The position numbers and the translations under genes were made by a program. A DNA stretch of 12,897 nucleotides, taken from Euryarchaeota archaeon UBA33 (GTDB taxonomy: Archaea; Thermoplasmatota; E2; DHVEG-1). The notes beneath the pieces were generated by a model. It had not been told where the DNA came from and searched no databases. It saw nothing but the letters and a program-made list of their open reading frames with translations. The stretch covers positions 4,265-17,161 of the forward strand of contig DAYE01000062.1 of assembly GCA_002506745.1 (NCBI GenBank). Direction: 5' to 3'. Below are positions 6,677 to 12,897 of this stretch, one piece after another. Every line of letters begins with the position of its first letter. Within the stretch, counting starts at the first letter, position 1.

Positions 6677-6712
6677 ATTTTAAAAACTTATCACGAAAAG
6701 GACTTATAGCGT

Positions 6713-6717
6713 GGAGG
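6713..6717 (+). promoter_or_regulatory. Shine-Dalgarno fixing a TTG start for pseC
   Basis: GGAGG at 6713-6717 is 7 nt before TTG 6725, which begins a conserved DKFIPYGKQ N-terminus. No ATG exists at the matching position, so the TTG start is well supported. Confidence 0.75.
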
Positions 6718-6724
6718 TATAAGT

Positions 6725-7873
6725 TTGGATAAATTTATTCCTTACGGTAAACAATTTATTGATGATTCAGATATAGAAGCTGTAATTAAAACCTTAAAAT
6801 CAGACTACCTTACTCAGGGGCCTGCTATTGAAGAGTTCGAAAAATCTATATGTGAATACACTGGAGCAAAATACTGTGTGGCTGTGTGTAATGGTACGGC
6901 AGCGTTACATATCTCAGTTAAGGCTCTTGATATTCAAAGCACATCAGAAGGAATAACAACACCTAATACTTTTGTGGCATCGTCTAACTGCTTAGTATAC
7001 AATAATATTAAACCTGTTTTTGCAGATATAAATGAGAAAACATACAATATTGATCCATATGAAGTTCAGAAACGAATAACACCAAAAACAAAAGTTATTA
7101 TTCCAGTTCATTTTGCTGGGCAACCAGCGGATATGGAGAAAATAGAGAAGATATCTAGAACAAAAGGTATCTACATTATTGAGGATGCAAGTCACGCTCT
7201 AGGCAGTAAATATAAATGTGGTTTAAAAGTAGGAGCGTGTAAATATTCCGACATGACCGTTTTTTCATTCCATCCCGTTAAAACCATAACAACTGGAGAG
7301 GGAGGTGCAATAACTACCAATGATGAAATGTTATATAAAAAACTAAGGATGCTAAGAACTCATGGGATAACAAAAGAAGGTTTGTCTTATAATCCAGGTC
7401 CTTGGTATTATGAGATGCAGGATTTAGGCTTTAATTATAGAATGACAGATATTCAGGCATCGCTCGGCACTTCTCAAATAAAAAGAATAGACGATTTTAT
7501 AAGAAGAAGAAGAGAGATAATAGACCGGTATAATGAAAATTTTGAAGAATTGGATTGGCTAATTATTCCTTACCAAGAAGACGGGGTTTTTTGTGCTCTT
7601 CATTTGTATGTCTTAAAGATTGATTTCACAAAAATAGGGAAAACCAGAAAACAGGTTATGGAAGAACTTAAGGAAACGCACATAGGCACACAGGTTCACT
7701 ATATTCCAGTGCATATTCAACCTTTCTACGTTAATACTTTTGGCTATAAGTATGGTGATTATCCACGTACCGAAAAATATTATGAACAGGCCTTAAGTAT
7801 TCCTTTGTATCCAAAGATGACAGATCATGACGTTGAATGGGTTATTAAGAATATTAAAGGTCTTAAGAGGTAG
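6725..7873 (+). CDS. pseC: UDP-4-keto-6-deoxy-sugar 4-aminotransferase, PseC
   Basis: A 382-aa DegT/DnrJ/EryC1 PLP aminotransferase that converts the PseB product to UDP-4-amino-4,6-dideoxy-beta-L-AltNAc. The opening IPYGKQFIDDSDIEAV and DYLTQGPAIEEFE are typical of PseC. NGTAALH binds the cofactor phosphate, EDASHALGSKY carries the PLP-ring aspartate, and FSFHPVKTITTGEGGA holds the Schiff-base lysine K186; the HPVK-TTGEGG form is the PseC type, distinct from the FPAKNLGCYGDGG form of the other aminotransferase at the left end of the window. Translation starts at TTG 6725 behind GGAGG. The gene's last codons contain the SD of the next gene, so pseC and pseF are probably translationally coupled. 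Confidence 0.92.
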   Translation: MDKFIPYGKQFIDDSDIEAVIKTLKSDYLTQGPAIEEFEKSICEYTGAKYCVAVCNGTAALHISVKALDIQSTSEGITTPNTFVASSNCLVYNNIKPVFADINEKTYNIDPYEVQKRITPKTKVIIPVHFAGQPADMEKIEKISRTKGIYIIEDASHALGSKYKCGLKVGACKYSDMTVFSFHPVKTITTGEGGAITTNDEMLYKKLRMLRTHGITKEGLSYNPGPWYYEMQDLGFNYRMTDIQASLGTSQIKRIDDFIRRRREIIDRYNENFEELDWLIIPYQEDGVFCALHLYVLKIDFTKIGKTRKQVMEELKETHIGTQVHYIPVHIQPFYVNTFGYKYGDYPRTEKYYEQALSIPLYPKMTDHDVEWVIKNIKGLKR

Positions 7874-7877
7874 TATA

Positions 7878-8588
7878 GTGAAAGCATTGGCTATTATACC
7901 AGCACGAGGTGGTAGTAAAAGGATACCGCGAAAGAACATTAGATCTTTCTGTGGATTCCCTATAATAAAATATCCGATAGAGGCTGCATTAAATGCAAAC
8001 TGTTTTGAAAAAATAATAGTCTCTACTGATGATGGAGAGATAGCAGAAATAGCAAAAAAATATGGCGCATCAGTTCCTTTTTACAGATCAGAATTAAACT
8101 CTTCCGATACGTCTTCTACTTTAGATGTCATTAAAGAAGTTTTACATACGTATGATTTGAAGGGAGTTATTTTCGATTATATCTGTTGTCTTTATCCAAC
8201 TGCAGTATTTATTAAACCAAAATTCTTGACGGAAACCTTAAAAATGATGATGGATAAAAAAGCTGATTCGCTTGTTAGTGTTGTTAAGTATAGCTATCCA
8301 ATACAACGGGCATTAAAATTTGAAAAAGGCAAAATAAGGATGTTGGATCCAAGTTATGTCGGAGTCAGAACCCAAGATATCGAGCAGATGTATCATGATG
8401 CTGGACAATTTTATTGGTTGAAACCACAGAGCGTATTAGATGGCAAAGAGATATTTAATAGTAACTCATATGGCTTTGAATTACCCGAAGTTATGGTTCA
8501 GGACATTGATAATGAAACGGATTGGAAGCTGGCAGAAATTAAATATGAATTTTTTTTAAAACAACCAGGTGAGTATAAAAATGGGTAG
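7878..8588 (+). CDS. pseF: CMP-pseudaminic acid cytidylyltransferase, PseF
   Basis: A 236-aa NeuA/PseF-type nucleotidyltransferase that joins CTP to the nonulosonate, the last step before transfer. The N-terminal CTP-binding signature IIPARGGSKRIPRKN lies at residues 6-20 with its conserved arginine and lysines; STDDGEIAEIA follows, and near the C-terminus VQDIDNETDW carries the family's metal-binding aspartates. YHDAGQFYWL is the PseF-like form of the sugar-binding segment. The frame is open 17 codons upstream, but those lie inside pseC; GTG 7878, 4 bp after the pseC stop and behind AGAGGT, gives the expected VKALAIIPARGG start. The stop overlaps the methylase ATG by 8 bp. Distinguishing CMP-Pse from CMP-Leg or CMP-Neu activity relies on context. 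Confidence 0.9.
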   Translation: MKALAIIPARGGSKRIPRKNIRSFCGFPIIKYPIEAALNANCFEKIIVSTDDGEIAEIAKKYGASVPFYRSELNSSDTSSTLDVIKEVLHTYDLKGVIFDYICCLYPTAVFIKPKFLTETLKMMMDKKADSLVSVVKYSYPIQRALKFEKGKIRMLDPSYVGVRTQDIEQMYHDAGQFYWLKPQSVLDGKEIFNSNSYGFELPEVMVQDIDNETDWKLAEIKYEFFLKQPGEYKNG

Positions 8589-9210
8589 TTTCAAGACAGA
8601 ACAAGAATCGTTTTGGGCGGGAGAATTTGGAAATAACTATATACGACGAAGTAAAGAGAAAGAGATACTAGCTTCTAATATTAACTTATTTTCGAACATT
8701 ACTAAAAGGACTGTCGATGTAAACTCTGTTATAGAATTTGGAGCCAATATAGGTCTTAATTTGTTAGCCATAAAAAATATCCTTCCGAATATAGCTGTTT
8801 CAGGCATTGAGATAAATAAAAAAGCTTGTAAAGACCTTATTAAAATATGCGGTGAAAAAAATACTTATCATGATTCAATATTGGATTTTAAAGTAGATTA
8901 TAAAAGAGATTTTTCATTAACAAAAGGAGTATTGATACATATAAACCCAGATTATTTACAAAAGGTCTATGAGCTTTTATATTCAAGCAGCAAGAAATAT
9001 ATATGCATTGCTGAGTATTATAATCCAACGCCAGCTATGATTCCCTATAGAGGTTTTAACGACCGGTTATTTAAACGTGATTTTGCAGGGGAAATGCTAG
9101 ATAGATATAACGATCTATCGTTAGTGGATTATGGTTTTGTATATCACAGAGATAACAATTATCCTCAGGATGATATTACGTGGTTTTTGCTCGAGAAGAG
9201 GATACCATAA
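8581..9210 (+). CDS. Pseudaminic acid biosynthesis-associated methyltransferase
   Basis: A 209-aa SAM-dependent methyltransferase. The opening TEQESFWAGEFGNNYIRR is the hallmark of a small family found in pseudaminate clusters (the TIGR03587-type 'pseudaminic acid biosynthesis-associated methylase'). The SAM-binding glycine motif is VIEFGANIGLNL (residues 50-61), followed by an acidic strand end (SGIEINKKA) typical of class I methyltransferases. Its exact substrate is not established for the family; the position between pseF and the amidotransferase suggests O- or N-methylation of the nonulosonate or its amidino group. ATG 8581 is preferred over the in-frame GTG 8569, as AGGTG (8567-8571) lies about 9 nt before it; it overlaps the pseF stop, indicating coupling. 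Confidence 0.8.
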   Translation: MGSFKTEQESFWAGEFGNNYIRRSKEKEILASNINLFSNITKRTVDVNSVIEFGANIGLNLLAIKNILPNIAVSGIEINKKACKDLIKICGEKNTYHDSILDFKVDYKRDFSLTKGVLIHINPDYLQKVYELLYSSSKKYICIAEYYNPTPAMIPYRGFNDRLFKRDFAGEMLDRYNDLSLVDYGFVYHRDNNYPQDDITWFLLEKRIP

Positions 9211-9274
9211 AATTAAATAATCCTTTGGATTTCGAACATGCTAAATTCATAAGTAATACTAGGGGAATCAAAAA

Positions 9275-10399
9275 ATGAAATATTGTAAGAATTGTTTAAT
9301 GCCCGATACAAGACCCGGTTCAAAATTTAATGAAGAAGACGTTTGTCAGGCTTGCATTAATTTTGAAAAGAGGAAAAAAATCGACTGGAAAAAAAGAGAG
9401 AAACAACTCGATAAAATCTGTGACAAATACAGAAGAGAAGACGGTTATTATGATTGTTTAATACCAGTTTCTGGGGGAAAGGATAGTCATCGTTTACTTT
9501 ACGAAATCAAAGAAAAAAGGGATATGAACCCTCTTTTAATTACGATAGGAGATCCATTTACTAAAACCACCGCAGGATTACAGAATTATCGTAATCTTGG
9601 AGAAACTTTCAATTGTGATCATTTGTTATTTGAATTAAGTATCGATCTTTTTAGAAGAGTTACAAAAATTGCTTTTGAAGAAACAGGTGAACCTTTGAAA
9701 TTTATAGAGGCGGCTATTTATACAGTACCCTTAAAGACAGCAGTGTATTATAACATTCCTCTAGTGATATTTGGTGAAAATTCAGCTTATGAATACGGTA
9801 CAACTGATGAAGATACACATTCTGCGAATGATTATATATTTCGAATATTTAAATCAATTAATTTAGAGTATTGGCTTAAGAAAGGTATATCAAAAAAGGA
9901 AGTAAACGCAATAGTTCCGCCTAAAGAAAAGGATTTCAAAAAAATAAAACCTGAAGTGATTTTCATGAGTTATTTTGTTCCCTGGAGCAGTACTCAAAAT
10001 CTTCAAATTGCAAAAAAATATGGATTTAGAGATCTATCTCATGAATGGATTAGAGAAGGTTGTATCGAAAACTTTGAGCAGATAGATTCTATTGCATATA
10101 TTGTTCATCTCTGGTTAAAATATCCAAAATTTGGGTTTCAACGAGTATCAGATATTTCTAGTAGACGAGTCAGAGACGGAAAAATAAGTTTACAGGAAGC
10201 GAAAAAATTAATTGAAGAGAATGATAAGAAAATGGATCAAAAAGCATTGGATGATTTTATTAGTTTCTTAGGCTATACTACTCCAAGAAAATTTTGGGAT
10301 ATCGTAGAAAAATACTGGAACAAAGATATTTTTGAAAAAAAAGATGGAGTATGGGTCATGAAGGAAAAAATCAGAAAACAAATGGAAAGTATTGTATAA
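9275..10399 (+). CDS. N-acetyl sugar amidotransferase, PseA/WbpG-like
   Basis: A 374-aa ATP-pyrophosphatase-type amidotransferase of the WbuX/WbpG/PseA group, which turns an acetamido group into an acetamidino group. Two CxxC pairs (C4/C7 and C24/C27) form a predicted zinc ribbon, and the PP-loop SGGKDS is at residues 66-71. The body carries GENSAYEYGTTDEDTH and MSYFVPWSS, characteristic of this family, plus the C-terminal FGFQRVSDISSRRVRDG stretch. In Campylobacter, PseA is needed for acetamidino-pseudaminate; in Pseudomonas, WbpG works with HisH/HisF-type partners that supply ammonia. Its place inside a pse operon favours a Pse5Ac7Am-like product, but no HisH/HisF-like gene is in view, and the diacetamido-uronate pathway on the left is another possible substrate source. 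ATG 9275 has AGGGGA about 8 nt upstream. Confidence 0.82.
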   Translation: MKYCKNCLMPDTRPGSKFNEEDVCQACINFEKRKKIDWKKREKQLDKICDKYRREDGYYDCLIPVSGGKDSHRLLYEIKEKRDMNPLLITIGDPFTKTTAGLQNYRNLGETFNCDHLLFELSIDLFRRVTKIAFEETGEPLKFIEAAIYTVPLKTAVYYNIPLVIFGENSAYEYGTTDEDTHSANDYIFRIFKSINLEYWLKKGISKKEVNAIVPPKEKDFKKIKPEVIFMSYFVPWSSTQNLQIAKKYGFRDLSHEWIREGCIENFEQIDSIAYIVHLWLKYPKFGFQRVSDISSRRVRDGKISLQEAKKLIEENDKKMDQKALDDFISFLGYTTPRKFWDIVEKYWNKDIFEKKDGVWVMKEKIRKQMESIV

Positions 10400-10459
10400 A
10401 TTAGATACGTATTCCAGGTTTGAATTACATTGAAATAGCAGTAGGAAAGCTTGATCCAT

Positions 10460-11479
10460 ATGCGTATTGTATTTAGATTGGATGCTACTAAGAAAATAGG
10501 AATTGGTCATATGATGCGGTGCATGGCACTCGCAGAAGAATTAATCAGAAGAAAAGAAAAATGTTATTTTTTTTCTATGATTACAAGCAACGAATTAATA
10601 AATCAGCTTAAGAAAAGAAAAATAATTGTTGAAAAAATTAATGAAATAAATACTTTTAAAGAAGAAATGAAAAATTTATTAATATTCTGTAAGAAAAAAA
10701 AAATTGATTGGGTAGTTACTGATCATTATAAAATAAATTCTGAATATACAAAAGCAATAAAAAATGGTGAATTTAAACTACTTTCAATAGATGATATCGC
10801 TCAAACATTTTATTATTCGGATATTGTTGTAAACCAAAACATAAATGCAAATAATCTCGAGATAGAAGGAACCGAACATACAAAATTTTTATTAGGAACA
10901 AAATATGCAATGATAAGAGATGAACTACTTAAAAGAGAAATGAAAAAGTACAATGATCCTGTTAGGAAAATTTTGATAACTTTAGGGGGCACAGATAAAG
11001 ATAATCTAACCTTAAAAATTATAAAGAATATCGAAGAAATTAATGGTGAAGCCGAATTAATTGTAATATCTGGACCATACAACCCACATTACAATGAATT
11101 AAAAAAATTTGCTGATAATGCCTCGAAGAAAATTGATATAATCAGTTCGCCTCAGAGTATGTTAGATATTTATTTAGAATCAGATATTGCAATCAGTGCT
11201 GGTGGAACCTCTTGTTACGAACTAGCATATTTTGGTATACCAAACATAATTATTGCTATTGCTGATAATCAATTGAATATTGCAAAGGAGTTCGATAAAA
11301 AAAATGTTAGTATTTACCTAGGTGGAAAAGAAGATTTTTCTTCTAATAAAATTAAAGAAAACGTTTTAAAATTGGTAAATGATAATTTACTTAGAAAAAA
11401 GATGGCTGAAAATGGAAGAAGTTTAGTAGATGGAAAAGGAAAAAAAAGAATAGTAGATGTCATAGAGAGATATACCTGA
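10460..11479 (+). CDS. pseG: UDP-2,4-diacetamido-2,4,6-trideoxy-beta-L-altropyranose hydrolase, PseG
   Basis: A 339-aa GT-B-fold hydrolase that removes UDP from the diacetamido sugar before condensation with PEP. The N-terminus MRIVFRLDATKKIGIGHMMRC is the PseG signature, with the catalytic histidine at H17 as in the characterised Campylobacter enzyme, and SAGGTSCYELAYFGIP in the C-terminal lobe matches the UDP-binding loop. ATG 10460 is chosen over TTG 10451 because it gives the conserved start and AGGAAAG lies 10 nt before it. The gene is more AT-rich than its neighbours and contains a run of ten A (10694-10703), a possible slippage site, though the frame is intact here. It is 60 bp after the amidotransferase and 21 bp before the inferred pseI start. 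Confidence 0.9.
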   Translation: MRIVFRLDATKKIGIGHMMRCMALAEELIRRKEKCYFFSMITSNELINQLKKRKIIVEKINEINTFKEEMKNLLIFCKKKKIDWVVTDHYKINSEYTKAIKNGEFKLLSIDDIAQTFYYSDIVVNQNINANNLEIEGTEHTKFLLGTKYAMIRDELLKREMKKYNDPVRKILITLGGTDKDNLTLKIIKNIEEINGEAELIVISGPYNPHYNELKKFADNASKKIDIISSPQSMLDIYLESDIAISAGGTSCYELAYFGIPNIIIAIADNQLNIAKEFDKKNVSIYLGGKEDFSSNKIKENVLKLVNDNLLRKKMAENGRSLVDGKGKKRIVDVIERYT

Positions 11480-11488
11480 TTAAATAAA

Positions 11489-11493
11489 GAGGG
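11489..11493 (+). promoter_or_regulatory. Shine-Dalgarno pointing to an ATT start for pseI
   Basis: GAGGG at 11489-11493 (AGAGGG with the preceding base) is followed after 7 nt by ATT 11501. From the pseG stop at 11477 to this point no ATG, GTG or TTG occurs in the pseI frame, and the only one nearby in another frame (ATG 11519) hits a stop within five codons. Position and spacing are normal for a genuine start. Confidence 0.6.
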
Positions 11494-11500
11494 AAACGAT

Positions 11501-12574
11501 ATTAACACAATCAAAATTGATGGCAAGAAAATAGGAAAAAATCATCCTTGCTTCATCATCGCAGAAGCTGGTGCAAATTTTAGGATCAGTAACGATAATA
11601 AAAAAAATTTTAAACATGCGTTGAAACTAATTGATATTGCTGTTGAAGCAAAAGCTGATGCTGTAAAATTTCAGCTATATAGGGCAAATAAGATGTATGT
11701 TGAAAATGCTGGTTATGCAAACTATCTCGGTCAAAAGAAATCCATTTATGATATTATCAGAGAATTGGAGGTCCCGTATGAATGGATTTCGAAACTAAAA
11801 ACATATTGCGATGAAAGAAATATTATTTTTTTATGTACCCCTTTTGATGAAGAATCAGTTGATGAACTGGAGAAGGTAGATATTCAGGGATATAAGATTG
11901 CATCGTATACTATCACTCATTTATCTTTGATAGAACATATAGCAAAAAAAGGAAAAGCTATAATATTATCTACTGGCGCATCAGATATTGCAGATATTGA
12001 AAATGCGATTTCTGCTATTAGAAAAACCGGAAATGACAAAATAATATTGATGCAATGTACTGCCAAATATCCAGCCCCTTTAAAAAACATTAATTTAAGA
12101 GTTATTCCAAAGCTAATTGAAAAATTTGATGTACCGGTTGGTTTATCGGACCATTCAAGAGAACCAAGTATTGCGCCTATGGGTGCAGTCGCTCTTGGAG
12201 CAAACATAATTGAAAAGCATTTTACAACAGACAATAATTTACCAGGTCCTGATCATAAATTTGCCATTCTTCCTGATGAGTTAAAAGCATTAGTAGATAA
12301 TATTAGGAAATTGGAAGAGGCGTTAGGCAAGGAGTTAAAATTCATTCAGGAAGCGGAAGATGAATTATACAAATTTGCCAGAATGAGTATTTATGCAACA
12401 GTAAATATAAAACTTGGTGAAATTTTAACAAAAAACAATATCGCTGTTTTAAGAAGTGGAAAACAGAAAAAAGGTTTCGAACCGAAATATTTCAATTTTC
12501 TACTTGGTAAAAAAACGTCTCGAATGATTAAAAAAGGTGAACCAATAGATGAACAAAGTATTGTTGGAAAATAA
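11501..12574 (+). CDS. pseI: Pseudaminic acid synthase (NeuB/SpsE family), PseI; apparent ATT start
   Basis: A 357-aa NeuB-family synthase that condenses 6-deoxy-AltdiNAc with PEP to form the nine-carbon acid. The TIM-barrel begins at CFIIAEAGANF, with the family's catalytic-base glutamate at E22; AVKFQLYRANK, FLCTPFDEES, KIASYTITHLSLI, QCTAKYPAP, SDHS (H218) and EKHFTT (H240) follow. The two histidines correspond to the Mn ligands of characterised NeuB. The C-terminus (about 290-357: SIYATVNIKLGEILTK...KKGEPIDEQSI) is the SAF/antifreeze-like domain. The first ordinary start codon, TTG 11621, would delete 40 residues including the first strand and E22, so ATT 11501 behind GAGGG is preferred. 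AEAGANF and PGPDHKF are closer to NeuB/SpsE forms than to classical PseI, so substrate is inferred from neighbours. pseH overlaps its end by 26 bp. Confidence 0.85.
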   Translation: MNTIKIDGKKIGKNHPCFIIAEAGANFRISNDNKKNFKHALKLIDIAVEAKADAVKFQLYRANKMYVENAGYANYLGQKKSIYDIIRELEVPYEWISKLKTYCDERNIIFLCTPFDEESVDELEKVDIQGYKIASYTITHLSLIEHIAKKGKAIILSTGASDIADIENAISAIRKTGNDKIILMQCTAKYPAPLKNINLRVIPKLIEKFDVPVGLSDHSREPSIAPMGAVALGANIIEKHFTTDNNLPGPDHKFAILPDELKALVDNIRKLEEALGKELKFIQEAEDELYKFARMSIYATVNIKLGEILTKNNIAVLRSGKQKKGFEPKYFNFLLGKKTSRMIKKGEPIDEQSIVGK

Positions 12575-12897
12575 AAACATCTATCTTAGATTTGCTGAAT
12601 ATGACGATAGTAAGGATATTTTTACTTGGAGAAATGATGAACTAACCAGAAAATCCTCTTTTAACACTGACGAGATTAATATCAAGGACCATGAGAGATG
12701 GTTTAAGGAATCCCTTGCAAATCCAAATAGAACTATTTTTATCATCGTTGATGCACAGTGTAATAAGCTTGGCCAAATAAGATTTGATAGAAAAGGAGAG
12801 AGTGCTGAGGTGGCGATAACAATTAATCCAAAATATAGAAATCAAGGAATCGGATCATTTGGTTTAACAAAAGCGGCTCAGTGTTATTCTAATAAAT
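12549..12897 (+). CDS. pseH: GNAT N-acetyltransferase, PseH-like (5' part, cut by the window edge)
   Basis: The first 116 codons of a GNAT-family acetyltransferase run off the right edge without a stop. IYLRFAEYDDSKDIFTWRND is the usual opening of the small sugar-nucleotide acetyltransferases, SFNTDEIN...HERWF follows, and AITINPKYRNQGIGSFGL contains the acetyl-CoA pyrophosphate-binding R/Q-x-x-G-x-G/A loop (RNQGIG). In this context it should be PseH, which acetylates the 4-amino group of the PseC product using acetyl-CoA, the one step otherwise missing. ATG 12549 overlaps pseI by 26 bp and has AGGTGA 10 nt upstream; TTG 12561 is a less likely alternative. The 3' end, and therefore completeness, cannot be seen. 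Confidence 0.78.
   Translation, partial: MNKVLLENKNIYLRFAEYDDSKDIFTWRNDELTRKSSFNTDEINIKDHERWFKESLANPNRTIFIIVDAQCNKLGQIRFDRKGESAEVAITINPKYRNQGIGSFGLTKAAQCYSNK

Noticed and set aside
11621-12574. Shorter pseI beginning at TTG 11621
   Set aside because: It would delete the first barrel strand and the catalytic glutamate, while clear family sequence and an SD exist upstream.
5699-12574. Legionaminic or sialic acid pathway instead of pseudaminic acid
   Set aside because: The dehydratase (AAALKQVPTCEYNP, MTRFWLT) and PseG (GxGHxxRC near the N-terminus, no NeuC-type 2-epimerase) are of pseudaminate type; only the synthase signatures are ambiguous, reported as a finding.
1-12897. CRISPR arrays, tRNA/rRNA genes, insertion sequences, long direct repeats
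   Set aside because: I saw no regularly spaced repeats, no cloverleaf-like sequence and no transposase motifs; apparent repetition in the right half is A/T homopolymer composition.

Overview
The window is a surface-glycan biosynthesis locus, most likely from a euryarchaeon (a methanogen of the Methanomicrobia type is my best guess, roughly 60% sure). The evidence is indirect: archaeal-looking TATA elements about 25 nt upstream of starts or leaders, frequent non-AUG starts with good Shine-Dalgarno (SD) sequences, and archaeal-flavoured glycosyltransferases. A bacterial host is not excluded. There are no RNA genes, CRISPR arrays or transposases.

Layout. (1) Positions 1-81 hold the 3' end of a plus-strand gene, probably a GalU-type UTP-sugar uridylyltransferase. 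(2) Positions 104-3799 hold four minus-strand genes of moderate GC (about 50% by eye). In transcription order they are a GT2 glycosyltransferase with membrane segments, a Gfo/Idh/MocA dehydrogenase, a left-handed beta-helix N-acetyltransferase and a DegT-type aminotransferase. The last three match the WbpB/WbpD/WbpE (WlbA/B/C) cassette that converts UDP-GlcNAcA to UDP-GlcNAc3NAcA. (3) Positions 3800-4031 are a divergent intergenic region where base composition drops abruptly to about 30% GC. (4) Positions 4032-12897 are all plus strand: a GT-B-like transferase with HP and S-S type motifs, a possible 30-codon small ORF, then pseB, pseC, pseF, a Pse-associated methylase, a PseA/WbpG-like amidotransferase, pseG, pseI and the 5' part of a pseH-like acetyltransferase.

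How the genes work together. The right-hand block encodes candidates for every step from UDP-GlcNAc to CMP-pseudaminic acid: PseB dehydratase/epimerase, PseC aminotransferase, PseH N-acetyltransferase, PseG UDP-hydrolase, PseI condensing synthase and PseF CMP-transferase. It also has two tailoring enzymes (amidotransferase and methylase) and a candidate transferase at its head. The product is therefore probably a CMP-nonulosonate carrying an acetamidino and/or methyl modification, destined for an S-layer, archaellum or envelope glycan. The left-hand block would supply a diacetamido-uronic acid for the same or a related glycan.

The main oddities are: a pseI gene whose only family-consistent start is ATT behind a good SD; a GT2 enzyme that has lost its two usual nucleotide/metal-binding aspartates; a sharp composition boundary between the two sugar modules; an apparent codon-use change inside pseB; and an amidotransferase with no glutaminase partner in view.
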